A DNA stretch of 64,000 nt from Punica granatum (Eukaryota > Streptophyta > Magnoliopsida > Myrtales > Lythraceae). The stretch lies in contig NC_045129.1 in NCBI RefSeq assembly GCF_007655135.1, forward strand, positions 18,202,274 to 18,266,273. The letters are read 5' to 3'. The translations under genes and the position numbers were made by a program. A model generated the notes under the pieces. It saw nothing but the letters and a program-made list of their open reading frames with translations, searched no databases and had not been told where the DNA came from. Below, piece by piece: positions 1-12,069 of the stretch (positions are counted from its first letter, which is position 1; every line of letters begins with the position of its first letter).

Positions 1-2353
1 TCTTCCCCAAATTTTAAATTTCTTTTCAGCCAAGTCCCAGTCATTTTTACCATTTCCCATTCAGTCCTTGAATTTTCCAGAATTTTTCAAGCATCCCAAG
101 GAACCTTTCAAGTTGGTTCAGTTTAGTCCCGGGGCCATTTTCGCCTTTTTCAGATCTGCCCCGAATTTTAAAATTATTCTTAGTTAAGTCCCAGCCATTT
201 TTAATATTTCCCAATCGGTCCTTAAATTTTCCAGAATTCTCTAACCACTCCTAGGAACTTTTCATGTCGTTTTAGTTGAGTCCCGGGGCTATTTTCCACC
301 CTTTTCAGATCTGCCCCGAATTTTAAATTCGTTTCAGTCGAGTCCCGACCATTTTTAGCACGTTCCAATCGGTCCCTGAATTTTTCAGGATCTTTAAATC
401 AATTTCGCAAACTTTTAAAGTTGTTTCAGTTCGATCCAGGGGGCATTCTTCACTTTTCAGATCAGTCCAAATTTTTAAATTCGTTTAAAACTGGTCCTGG
501 GATATTTTCAGTAATTCTTACACAGTCCCCATTTTTCCAGAATTTTCAAATCAATCTCCTGAAACTTTATCCGAATTTTCAAAGCAGTCCCTATTCTTTA
601 AAATTGTTCAGATCAGTCCCTGGGCATTTTCCAAAGATATCCAATCCTTTCCTACTTGGATCCCTAACCGACAATGTATGTGCCCCTTTAATTATTTTGT
701 TTCTGTAATTAGATGTATACAACATGACGATGTGTGTTCTTGCATGATTTTCCACTTCCATGAATCGGTGTCGTTTTATTGATTCCATTAATATTGTGTT
801 TGTATATGTTTGTATGTGTTTATCGCGACCATGGCGGCTCCGATTGTGTAAAATATGTATGTTTATCGTGCTTGACATGATGATCTGCTCTTGATCCGTG
901 TTTTAAATGTTTTATTTCATTGTTTATTTCTAAACCTCACACGAATCAGCTTAATCATGTAAACTCGGCTTAAAATCATTTTTTTTTAATTTCAAGACGG
1001 TCGAAAATTAGAGTTTATCGGGCGGCCCACTAATGGTCATTCCAATGGCTCGAAATCCATAAATTAAAGCATTCGGTAAATTTTAATCAACTTAAAATTC
1101 CACACACAAGACGATCGGGATGCCAAACTTGGCTAAATAAACCACTTGACTTCTTTTAAATGAATTGCACGAATTGATTAATAATTTGTAATCGCGTCGA
1201 CAGTTCAAGAACTGTTGGTCATGCCCTTTTAAAATTCACAATTTCAAGAGCACCGAGATGCGTACCATGTAATCTTGATTTTCCATGCACACGCATATTT
1301 CCCGATTCAAGGGCATGACTACCGGTTCTTGTCCTGCCGTCATCCTAGCGTAGGTTTGTGTTTAGAATGGGTCAAAACACGGGAAAACAGATTAATCACA
1401 AACTCGGCTTAATTAAACACGGGCAAATAGTTGAGTAAAAGGGTTAGGTTTTGGGTTTCAGGCAAAAACACTATTGTCACAATTTGTAAAAGCTTCATTG
1501 TCACAATACAGGAAATTCTAAAAACAACACACACATCCGAGACTCGATTACAAACGTTGTGTTTGTCGGGTCCACAAAAAATAATGCCGAATGCCACATC
1601 CCCTCTCCATCACACACTCGTTTGCTTTAGGGTAGGATTTGTGTGCCAAGATACCCCATTGTTTGATTATTTATGCTTACTTATTACATTTATGCACTTG
1701 TTTGTTATGCGAGTCGAGCCCGATCCTTTAGGACATGATTCACATGGGGTCCAACGCCCCAATAGTAGATTACGGGATCTAATCCCCTAAACACTGAGTG
1801 AGCATCTTAATTTCAGTTTCAATCTTTTCAAACCACATGGTGAGCACGAGTGGAATAATGACCGAACGCAAACCGGTCGGGATTCAGTTGTTGTAATTTT
1901 TATTTATTTGAGAGGACAATGTAAGGATTTATATTGTACATTTATTCATGTAAGAATCCCGGTCGGAGAGTGGACGGTTGGAGTGTTTTTTCAAATTTAC
2001 GGTGTCAAAACGCGTAAGATAAGCGGAACTTAATAAGCGGTAATTAAATTAAAATGGCAAGCCTAGACAAGCTAGAGTACCGATAGGGCATGCGAGATAT
2101 AGGCTCGCATGTAACAGAACCCCCGAATTCGGAACCTCGAGTTTCGCAGACCATATGCCTTAGCAAAAGGTGTACCCCGTACCCCTAAATCCGGGTAACT
2201 TGTCATCCCTCGACTTTCGAGTCGTAAAATGGCAAGTGGCGACTCCTTCTCACATGCGTCTGTCTCGCGTCCACGGGAAAGTGGACACTCCCAAGCCGCG
2301 TTGCATTGACGCGCGCGCGCGTGCCCCGACGAGATGAAATTCGGGTGCGCACA
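1..2353 (+). repeat. 5' LTR of the Tat element (left part outside window)
   Basis: It matches the 3' LTR from 15,711 to 17,726. The right end is placed at a terminal CA (2,352-2,353), just upstream of a primer-binding-like TGG at 2,357. The same end structure occurs in the related solo LTR at 24,053. The last 287 bases have no partner in the 3' LTR because that copy is truncated. Relative to the 3' LTR, this copy has about 52 extra bases near 1,602-1,653, bounded by short CCCC direct repeats. ORFs inside it are fortuitous. Confidence 0.85.
5..620 (+). repeat. Four-copy tandem repeat of about 154 bp inside the LTR
   Basis: Units begin near 5, 159, 314 and 466. Each opens with a (CCCC)AAATTTTAAAT-like word and continues with AGTCCC, CATTTTT, a CAATCGGTCC-like word and TTTTCCAGAA. 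The copies are diverged but keep their order and spacing. The same four units recur in the 3' LTR (15,711 to about 16,330), so the tandem array predates the insertion. Confidence 0.75.
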
Positions 2354-2356
2354 GCT

Positions 2357-2374
2357 TGGCGACTCCACTGGGGA
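2357..2374 (+). promoter_or_regulatory. Candidate primer-binding site
   Basis: TGGCGACTCCACTGGGGA lies three bases after the inferred LTR end. It begins with the TGG expected to pair with a tRNA CCA tail. I did not identify the tRNA. Confidence 0.6.
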
Positions 2375-2928
2375 CACTTAGAGGGTTCGGGCTCGTTCTC
2401 GCTTGCTTTGTTTGCTTGTTTATTTACCGCTTTCCGCAATTTTCCGTTTATCTACTTTACGCATTTTTATTTCCCGCACACGCATTACATATCATACTAG
2501 CTTCTAGGTACCTATGAGTCGCGTCCCACGACCGGTAATAAGAGCATAGGTTAGATAGGGGTTCCGAGTAAGGGTACGTCGCACGGTTAGACCGTTGATT
2601 AGGCCCCCAAAAGATCCCCGTTCGATTTTAAGGAATTAACACCCTTGAGTCGGGAGCCCCTATCCTTACGTAGCACGGTCCATGTAGTACCGAAACCATG
2701 CATCGTGCTATGCTTCCATGTCCTCCTCCAACTCGACTCCGACAACAGTCCATCGAGTCGGCCTGCGTGTCAATTTGAATCTTTTTCTGTTTCAAGAGCG
2801 ATGTACATGTATCTTGTATAATGAATTAAGTCGTGGGCATTTACATTTCCGCAAGCATGCATCATGTAAATTTTCAAAATTAGGATGCCATTCGCATTGA
2901 TGAGTCTTAAGTCGATCTTCCTTTCATC
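2375..2928 (+). other. 5' leader of the Tat element
   Basis: This stretch lies between the primer site and the first element ORF. I see no conserved coding signal. It would be the untranslated leader and would hold packaging sequences if the element behaves like its relatives. Confidence 0.5.
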
Positions 2929-4401
2929 TTGGCAAGGGATGGCGCCTCATTCTCCTGTCCGCGCCACGATAGAGTCACACCGCCACTCGAGGAGATTGCC
3001 CGCATATGGACGGCGCTGCGCTTGGTCGACTGCCACTATATCGCTACGTTCATAGGAGATGTTCCCTTGTTGGCTACCCGACGCGTAGATTGGAATTTCC
3101 TCGAGGCCGCCATCGCATTCTGGAACCCAAGTCGCGCCGTCTTGAACATACAAGGTACCGAGCTCACGCCAACCATCGAGGAGTACCAGACACTCATCGG
3201 TCGAACCGCAGTTGTCCACGGCATTATAGAATCCAACTTCCACACCGCCCGACAAACCCTAGTCTCACGCTTACTCGGGGTTCCTATGACTCGTTTGAAT
3301 GCTGAAATCGCATACTCCGGCAGCACGGAGATTGCAATCGAGAAACTCCTCCTTTTTATTGAGTCCCGAGCGCATAGGGTCCAGGGGGATTTTCTTCGAA
3401 AGGATTTATGCCATGTTGTTCTATTGTTAATCTTTGGCACCCTCTTATTCCCTCGCTCGCATAGTCTCATAGATGCGGCCTTGGCCAGCGTTGTCCTTCA
3501 AGTGGTCGGAGAGCGCGGTTACGAGATTGCTCTTGTAGTTGAGACCGTTCGGTCCCTCGACCGTATTTTGAGAACACGCGACCGAAGAATAACAGGATCC
3601 CACATCCTCTTACAATTTTGGTTTCAAAACCACGCAAACCCCTTCAGTCTAGTGCGCTCGGTTATGTATTTTAATGGTCCGAAGTCGATCATTTCTCGAT
3701 TGCTGTCCCTCGTGCGCGTGGAAGAACGCAAGATTTCCGAGTGGATCAAAATTTTTCGCAAAATACCACCTAGGGGCTTTAAGTGGCGAGCTGCGTGGAT
3801 GCCACCCGGACCCGCGGCCCTTAGGTGCCCTGATTTTAACGGAGTACCACTCGTAAGTCATGCGAGGTCTACCACATATTTCCCGGCGCGAGTGATGAGG
3901 CAATTTGGCAGCTTGCAGATAGTCCCCGAAGACACGGCACAGGCTGGATTCGAACACACTTGGTGGGAGGATCAAACATCTGTGGATCGTCAAAGAGACA
4001 TTGAACGAGTCTTGGACTCGTGGCGAACCGTGGTCATCGAGCGTCCATATTTCCCCAAGCATCCAACCCTCGAGGAATGGGATTTCCAGGCTACCGAGGA
4101 ATATGTCCCCCGCTTCTATCGGTGGGGTCCGACAACACACGAGGATTCCGCCGACTCTTCACGAGCCGAAGATAGCGGACCAACGGGAGCGTCTCTCACC
4201 CCGAACGTGGCCATCCAAGCGGAGCTTGCTAACCTCAGGGCCGAGAGAGATCATCTTCGTCGAGAAGTCGCAGAGAAAGACGAGCAGCTTGTGGATCAGC
4301 GACAATTACAGAAAGATCTTGCCCAGGCCCGCATCGAGCTACAGAGGCACAAGCAGAAGTTGGCACGAGCGAATGTCGCCTTGCAAAGGTTCAGGAAGTG
4401 A
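2929..4401 (+). CDS. Extra ORF upstream of gag in a Tat-type retroelement
   Basis: This is an open 490-codon frame. It has a globular N-terminal part (motifs TPPLEEIARIW, LATRRVDWNFLEAAI, TIEEYQTLIGR) typical of the additional ORF of Tat/Ogre elements, a family related to DUF7745/plant-mobile-domain-like proteins. The last 70 residues form a charged heptad-rich coiled coil (AELANLRAERDHLRREV onward). The frame opens at a TTG and has no ATG in its first 100 residues. An ATG at 2,900 lies in another frame that would have to shift near 2,960-2,990, so a start-proximal frameshift is likely. The function of these proteins is unknown. About 340 bases of spacer separate it from gag. Confidence 0.7.
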   Translation: MARDGASFSCPRHDRVTPPLEEIARIWTALRLVDCHYIATFIGDVPLLATRRVDWNFLEAAIAFWNPSRAVLNIQGTELTPTIEEYQTLIGRTAVVHGIIESNFHTARQTLVSRLLGVPMTRLNAEIAYSGSTEIAIEKLLLFIESRAHRVQGDFLRKDLCHVVLLLIFGTLLFPRSHSLIDAALASVVLQVVGERGYEIALVVETVRSLDRILRTRDRRITGSHILLQFWFQNHANPFSLVRSVMYFNGPKSIISRLLSLVRVEERKISEWIKIFRKIPPRGFKWRAAWMPPGPAALRCPDFNGVPLVSHARSTTYFPARVMRQFGSLQIVPEDTAQAGFEHTWWEDQTSVDRQRDIERVLDSWRTVVIERPYFPKHPTLEEWDFQATEEYVPRFYRWGPTTHEDSADSSRAEDSGPTGASLTPNVAIQAELANLRAERDHLRREVAEKDEQLVDQRQLQKDLAQARIELQRHKQKLARANVALQRFRK

Positions 4402-4743
4402 GCCCGTGGAGGTCCACGCATCCCTTAGGTTAGACGCCTCCACCAAGTCCTCACTTGGATCGGTGCTCTCCACGGCCACAGTCACTCGCACCCTGAGCGC
4501 GGTGGAAGAACGACTTAGGGCTTGTTTTTAAAAATTGCATTGTATCTTGGAACCCTTTTGAATCAATGCGAGTGACAGCATTAGTTTTCAAAATCCATGC
4601 ATCCCATGCACGTCATCCCCTTATTTATTATTCCACACGTTTTTATTTTAAACGTGACTCATTTGCGCCACAATTTACACACTTGTTAATACAGGTAACC
4701 ATAACTGGCGCCGCACCGTTATCTCACTCGTTTGCAACTAAGG

Positions 4744-7700
4744 ATGGCGCAAAACAACCAGCCCGCTAGTTTCGATGAACACTCCACCGACGCCGGTTTA
4801 TTATCAACCGCCCATGACTCATGCACTGCCACCACCAACCCCTGCAGGTGCACTCCCAGCACACTCGAGAGAAATTCCACCACTAATCCCAACGCCGGAG
4901 GCCCAAGCGTCATCCCCCTCTACTGAGGGTGCGGCCTACATCATCGCACTGGAAGGCGACATTACCGCACTGAAGGGCACGGTCAATCAGATGGCCGCCG
5001 ACATGGCCGAGCTCATGGCCCTGCTCAGAGCTTCAAACCGCACCTCCTCGAACTCTACTCCGCCTCTGGGGTACGGGCCAACAGTAGACCCGAACCCCTA
5101 GGTCTCGCCGACCCGTGCTCCGGAAGGTATTGAAGCGCCCGCAATGCACGAGCCGACGAGCCAACTGGCCAATGTCCCTCCGCCATCAATGATTCTCTTG
5201 GCAGTCATTCCTCTTCCACCGCCGGACCCGACCACGCTTGTACCAGCACCGAGCCCTGTTCTATACCAACACCGAGCTTGTACCACCGCCAATTTCCATA
5301 CCGGTTCCGGCTCCTGTTTACGCAGCTCCTCCGCCGATGGTCTTCCCGGCACCAAGCCCCCACGTTCTTGCTTACACATCCGAGCCTCTCCCATTCCACA
5401 ACCCCACATCAACTTTTCATACCGAACTCTACCTCCCCTAAATATTTCCATCCCTAAACCGGGCACGCCAACCCAGGCTGTCCCTATAGCTCCACCAACA
5501 AACTTTCTCCCGGAAACGGGGACTGAACAGGAACAGAGATTGAAGAAGTTGGAAGAGAATATCCGAGCCCTACAATCAGGCGGCTCCCGCCTCGATGCTG
5601 GCGACGGCGATTAGAGTCTTTTCCCAGGTATGCAGCTACCCGCAAAGATTAAGGTGCCTGAATTCCAGAGGTACTACGGCACGACCGACCCTCATCACCA
5701 TCTCCGTCACTACCGGGGAAAGATGTTGCAGTACTGGGACTACGAAGAGTTCGTCATCCACACGTTCCAGGATAGCTTGGCAGGAGCGGCTCTTGACTGG
5801 TACATGTCACTGAAAGCCGCGGATATCCCCACGTGGGCGGACCTCTCAAGCAAATTCATCGACCAGTACAGGTACTGTGCGGAGACGCCCCCGACTCTGC
5901 TGGAGCTCAGCACGATGGAGATGACCGACGACCAGGGCTTCGAGGCCTATACAGTGAAGTGGCGGGCTAGAGCGGCGAAGCATGTCCCTCCGATTAGTGA
6001 GGCACAACAGATCCAATTATTCCACTCCACTCTTAAAGGGGCCTACTACTTGCACTTGTTGGCCCACACGTCTTCATTCTCCAACCTTAACGATGCCGGA
6101 AAGAAGCTCGACATCGGCGTTAAGCTCGGCAAGATAGAAGGTCCGGCCGAGAAAAAGGAAGGAGAGTTCTCGAATAAGGCCGCCATTGGGACAGCGGGAA
6201 GCAGGAGAGGGAAAGAAACGTCCGTCAATGCTGTCAACTCAGTGCACCAGGCCCCCCAGCAATATTCCATAAGCTACACGCCCGCACCACAGGCCACTCA
6301 AGCGTATGCCTCACCTTCGATGCATTATCAACAACAACTCCCAACGCAGCAAGTTTACTATTCTGCCCCGCCGGCTTCCTTTCCGTCGCCAGTCCTGCAG
6401 CAATACGCCCATAATTATGCCCCTGCTCCTCCTCCGATTCAACAAAGTAGACCCCCGGCTTCGAGAACTCCACAGCCGGTGCAACGAGCTCCGGCCCCGC
6501 AGGACCAACAGGGCATCGCGACACAAATGCGACGTAAACAATTCACACCCCTGTTGGCTCCGCTCTCCCACATATACCGGCAACTCCTCTCCGGTAACAA
6601 GATTCGATCGATAGCACCTAACCCTGATTTCGACCCAACCATCTAGGATTAGAGTCGGTGTTGCGAGTACCATCAAGGAGCACCCGGTCACACCACCGAC
6701 AATTGTTGGAAGCTACGGGAGAAGATCCAACAGATAATTGATGACAAGCAACTCACGTTCAACGCCGTCAAACCCCCGAACGTGCAATCAAATCCTCTTC
6801 CCGATCACGGGTCAAGCTCAAGACCCAGCATTAACATGATCGGTGTTTGCGCTATAGGGGAGTACGAGACCGAACAAGAGGCACCGGCCTCGTTCGTAAT
6901 CGAATATGTTCCTGCGGAAACCGATGTAGGGTATGTAGGGTTCGATGCCACGCCCTTCCCATTCGTGATAGAAGTCCCCGCACGAGAGCCATATCAAGAT
7001 AGCAAGGTCCCGTGGACCTACGAAGGGAGTGTCGGAAACCTCGAGCGTCAATTTAGCGTCATGGGCGTGACGCGCTCGGGTCGAGTCTACGAAAATTCGG
7101 AGGCTGCAAATAAAGGGAAGGCCCCTGCTGCGGCGTTGGGAATCGCCCTGGAGGCTGTGCCGATTCCTCAAAAGAAGGTGACCGAAGAGGAAGCCAAGGC
7201 TTTCATGAAGATTATCAAGGCAAGCGAGTACAAGGTCGTTGAACAAATGGGCAAATCTCCAACCCACATTTCACTACTCGCCCTCCTCTTGGGTTCAGAG
7301 CCACATCGTGAAGCGCTCCTGAAGGTCCTGACAGCGGCACATGTCCCTAAGGAGACGGCTCCAGATCTCATTGCAGAGACCGTTGGCTCAATCTTCTCCA
7401 ACAACATTTCATTCTCGAATGACGAACTTCCCTCCACGCTCATTCGTGGACGTTGCACATCGTCTGTAAGCGCAATAACTTCGTGGTAGGCCAGGTTATG
7501 ATCGACAACGGTTCGGCTTTCAATGTATTCCCTGTTTCCACCCTAAAACAGATGAATGTGGATTTGAATCGAATTCGTCCGAACAAGACGGCGGTTCGAG
7601 CCTTCGATGGCTCACGGAAGGAAGTGAACGGAGAGATCGACCTTCTGATCGAGGTAGGCCCATGTTCATTCAGCGTCACTTTCTAAGTCCTCGACATCCC

Positions 7701-8398
7701 GAATGCCTTTAGCTTGCTACTCGGAAGGCCATGGATCCATTCATCTGGCGCAGTTCCCTCCACCTTGCATCAGAAGCTTAAGTTCATCGTGGAAGAGCGA
7801 CTCATCACGGTCAAAGGTGAGGAGGACTATGCGATTTATAAGGAGACGGCTGTCCCCTACAACAGTATTGGGGACGATCAGAACCTCCCCTTCCACTCGT
7901 TCGACACCATCTCCGTCATCCGAGACTACGAAAAGGTCGGTCCGTCCTGCGCCGACCGCATGGTGGGGAAGATCTTGCTGCGCCATAACTACATTCCGAG
8001 TTCCAGGCTCGGAGAACATTGGCAAGGTATTAACCGCCCCATCGAGATCGAAGAGTACAAGAACAGGAGGGGACTCGGTTTTCGCCCTTCCTGCCACGAG
8101 ATTATTGAAGCCCGTAGAGGCAAATACCTCCACCGTCTCGCCGCGCATTACGGGAAGATCAACAGGGGCATCCCGATTCCCCCATTCTCTCACTTTTTCC
8201 CTGCACCGCCGCACATCGTTGGAGGCACTCTTGACGACCCTTCTCGGGTTCAGACGCCGAGCCTGTCGATCTGTCAGCCATATGCGCCGTCATCGAAGAG
8301 ATTCCTTATGGGGTCTATGTTCGCCTCGAGCAGGAGAATGAGGAGCTCAACAACTGGACCTCAGTCCCGCGCTACTCGGCTGTAATTGCCGATGTGTA
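4744..8398 (+). pseudogene. gag-pro: Tat gag-protease region, broken
   Basis: An ATG at 4,744 starts an MAQNNQP peptide, but most of gag is read in the frame of 4,775. That frame runs to 7,489 with amber codons at 5,099, 5,612, 6,644 and 6,650. The gag core is at 5,630-6,160 (LPAKIKVPEFQRY, then AGAALDWYMSL). A zinc-knuckle-like CEYH..GHT..NCW lies near 6,663-6,705. A frameshift near 7,435 leads into the aspartic protease, with the active-site motif MIDNGSAFN at about 7,498-7,524 and LLLGRPWIH downstream. An ochre codon interrupts it at 7,684. A further frameshift near 8,250 precedes the end, which reads to TAA at 8,396-8,398. It cannot make a full polyprotein. Confidence 0.85.
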
Positions 8399-8578
8399 AG
8401 GCTATCTATACGTTTGATGTTTCCCGCGTGTAAGCACAGCCATAAGCCGCACGACGAAATAGGGATTTTGTTATGGCTTCACGCTTACATCACTAATGAA
8501 ATCTCTGCACGCATTTTGAATTTCCACGTCTACCTTCTCCTTTCTCTCACTTACTTCGCAACGTTCTAAATTTCTAAG
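8399..8578 (+). other. Protease-RT spacer, possible retroelement intron
   Basis: The protease ORF ends in GATGTGTAAGG, which contains a good splice donor (GTAAGG). The spacer is pyrimidine-rich from 8,530 on and reaches a TTTCTAAG acceptor-like site at 8,578, just where the pol frame opens. Ogre elements are known to splice an intron at this place. The joined phase is not obviously correct here, so the splice is a hypothesis. Confidence 0.4.
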
Positions 8579-11500
8579 ACAATTCATTTAAATTACCACG
8601 CTCCACTCGAATCCAAATCTTCAACACGGCGATTCGAACCCATCCGAAGGACGGTCGAGTGCCCGAGATAGAAGAGAGTTTGTGCAGCCTAGAGGACCGC
8701 CAACTCACCTCAATTGAACCAACAGAAGAAATCAACGTGGGCTCCGAAGAAGAACCGCACACCTTGAAGATCAGAACGGGCCTCGACCCCGAACAGCGGG
8801 CCCGGATGATCGATTTCCTCAAGGAGTACCAAGAAGTTTTTGCTTGGTCTTACGCCGACATGCCAGGTTTGGATCCCTCAATAGTCAAGCACTTCCTCCC
8901 ACTCGATACAGAGAAATTCCCGCCCAAACGACAACACCTATGGCGGCAGCGAGCCGACCTCCTCCTCCGCATTAAGGAAGAGGTCGTCAAACAGATCAAC
9001 GTGGGATTTTTTGAAGTTTGCAACTACTCCGAGTGGGTGGTGAATATCGTGCCCGTAGAGAAGAAAGATGGAAGAGTTAGAGTATGCGTCGACTATTGGG
9101 ACCTTAACAAGGCCAGCCATAAAGACAACTTCCCTTTACCCCACATCAACGTCTTAGTTGACAACACCGCGCGCCACACGTTGTTCTCCTTCATGGATGG
9201 CTTTTCGGGGTATAACCAAATCCGAATGGCCGAAGAAGACAAGATCAAAACGACTTTCATCACAATGTGGGGCACATTCTGCTACAAGGTCATGCCCTTC
9301 AGTCTAAAAAATGCAGGGGCAACCTACCAGCGACAATGGTCACGCTCTTCCACGACATGATGCATAAGGAGATCGAGGTCTACGTCGACGACATGATCGC
9401 TAAGTCCAAGGAGGGAGAGGATCACCTCGTCAATCTGAGGCGTCTCTTCGAACGTCTCAAGAAGTACAAGCTTAGGTTCAACCCGGCCAAGTGCACATTC
9501 GGCGCAAAATCCGGAAAACTACTAGGATTTGTGGTCAGCGAACGAGGCATCGAAGTCGATCCCAACAAAGTGAAAGCGATCAGGGAGCTACCTCCGCCAT
9601 CGACAGTGCGCGAGGTACGGAGCTTCTTAGGACAATTGAACTATATCGCGCGCTTCATCGCGAACCTATCAGACAAGTGTCAACCCCTCTTCCGCCTGCT
9701 TCGTAAAAATGCAGCAATTGAATGGGACGATGAATGTCAGAAGGCCTTTAATGACATCAAGACATACTTAGTTCAGCCGCCGGTGTTGGTCCCGCCTACA
9801 CCGGGTCGACCTCTCATTCTTTACCTGACAATGCGCCGACAATCCTTGGGATGCATGTTGGGGCAAGAGGATGAGTCCACGCGCGCAGAACATGTCATTT
9901 ACTACATGAGCAAGAAGTTTACTGAAGGGGAATCCAATTACCCGGAGATCGAAAAGATGTGCTGCGCGCTGGTGTGGGTCATGCAGAGACTACGGTAGTA
10001 CACTCTCTACCACACTATCCGCTTGCTGTCAAAAGTGGATCCCCTAAAATATCTACTTGGTAGCCCTTCCTCCATGAGGAACATCGCAAAATGGCGCTGT
10101 CAGCTGACGGAGTATGACATCGAGTACGTGCCCCGCACATCAGTCAAGGGGCAAGCAATTGCAGACCATGTGGCGGAATTTCCAATCGAGGATGACACGC
10201 AGATCAACTCCGACTTTCCGGACGAAGGAATCCTCCGAGTGGATAAGGAGGAAGATAAACCCGCATGGAAGATGTATTTTGACGTCGTAGTGAATTCCAC
10301 CGGTTCTGGTATCGGCGCAGTGCTGATATCCCTAGACGGACGTTATTATCCGATTGCAGCAAAAGTCGATTTTTCCTACACCAACAACGTGGCCTCATAC
10401 GAGGCATGTATCCTTGGCCTGCAGGCGGCAATCGATTTCAAGGTGAAGGAGCTAGAAGTGTTCAGGGATTCAATGCTCACAATCTTCCAAACATTGGGAC
10501 AATGGAAGACGAAAGACGCGAAGCTAGTACCATACCACGAGTATCTCGAGGAGTTAGCGGAGAACTTCGAGAAAATCTCGTTTACATACACACCGCGCGT
10601 CAAAAACAAGTTTGCAGACGCGCTTGCGACATTAGCATCAATGGTGAGTATCACAAAAGAAAATCTCATCGAGCCACTCGAGATCGAGATTACCAAAGGC
10701 CCGGCTCATTGCAGGGCAATCGATGCGACCGATGAACAGCCATGGTACGAAGACATCAAACACTTTCTGCAAACCGGCCAATACCCGACATTCGCCAACC
10801 GTCAGGACCGGAAAACACTTAAGCGACTCGCAGCGCATTACTTCCTAAGCGGAGAGACTCTCTACCGTCGTTCCTTCGACGCCACACTACTCCAGTGTGT
10901 CGACGAAAACGAGGCACAACGCCTCATGGGAGAGATTTACGAAGGGAGCTGCAGGCCCCACATGAGCGGTCTCATACTCACCAAGAAACTCATGCACCTG
11001 GGTTACTTCTGGTCCACTATGGAGGCTGATTGCGCCAAACACGTCAGACACTGCCACTTGTGCCAGGTCTACGCTGACCAAATCAAAGCACCCCCCAATG
11101 AGCTACGCCCGATGGCGGCCCCATGGCCCTTTTTAATGTCGGGCATCGATGTGATCAGTCCTATCAATCCCAAAGAGTCTAACGGACATCTGTTCATTTT
11201 GGTGGCAATCGACTACTTCACCAAGTGGATCGAGGCCATAACACTCGCTTCGGTCACCGCAAATGCCGTGGCACGTTTCCTTAAGCGCGATATCATCGCC
11301 CGATATGGAGTCCCCGAGACGATCATCACCGACAATGCCAAGAACCTGAACAACAGGATCATCGACGAGCTTTGTGAGCGATTCAAAATACACCATCGCA
11401 ACTCCACGCCGTACCGTCCCCAAATGAACGGTGCGGTGGAGGCCGTGAACAAAAACATCAAGAGGATCATCGAGAAAATGACGGTGACCTACAAGGATTG

Positions 11501-11981
11501 GCACGAGATGCTCCCATTCGCGCTCTTAGCATACCGAACATCTATCCGCACTTCAACCAGGGCAACTCCGTATTCCTTGGTCTACGGCATGGAAGTGGTC
11601 CTCCCAATCGAAATGGAGATTCCTTCCATGAGGATCCTCGCAGAGTCCGAGCTCGAATGGGCAAAACAACGTTACGAACAGCTCAATCTCATCGACGAGA
11701 AACAGCTAACAGCACTCTGCCACGGCCAATGCTACCAACAAAGAATGGCTCGAGCGTTCAATGCAAGGGTCCGTCACCGTGAGTTCAACCCCGGTGACCT
11801 CGTCCTGCGAAAGGTTCTTCACATTACACCTGACTCCCGGGGCAAGTTCGCATACAAATATGACGGACCTTTCGTCGTCAAGGAAACCTTCTCCGAAGGG
11901 GCAATTATCTTAAGCGACATGGACGGGACTGAAAACGCGCTCCCAGTCAACGCCAACGCCATCAAGAAGTACTATCCCTGA
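8579..11981 (+). pseudogene. pol: Tat pol: RT, RNase H, second RNase H, integrase
   Basis: Reverse transcriptase starts near 8,760. It has LPHINVLVD and FMDGFSGYNQIRMA, then YVDDMIAKS at about 9,381. A one-base deletion near 9,333 shifts the frame in the middle of RT. The first RNase H lies near 9,810-10,170 and contains an amber codon at 9,996. A second, archaeal-type RNase H follows at about 10,260-10,640 (YFDVVVNSTGSGIG, SYEACILGLQAA, RDSML). Integrase has the HHCC zinc region (HVRHCHLCQ) and the D-D-E triad in GIDVISP, ITDNAKN and NGAVEAVNKN. The C-terminal end reads NANAIKKYYP and stops at 11,979. The frame from 9,334 to 11,981 is otherwise open, so integrase looks intact, but the polyprotein is broken. 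Confidence 0.92.
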
Positions 11982-12069
11982 TAGCCTTCTTCGTCAAGAA
12001 GTACTATCCCTATCCATTCAATCCTTCTCGTCTAAGAATACTTCAGAAAGAAAAATAATAATTTTCCCG

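Noticed and set aside
2947..4140. Minus-strand and alternative-frame ORFs over the extra Tat ORF
   Set aside because: They are shadows of the GC-rich coding strand and have no recognisable domain.
8399..8578. A programmed frameshift between protease and RT
   Set aside because: There are 180 bases of non-coding spacer, so a shift site cannot join the frames; splicing is the more likely explanation.
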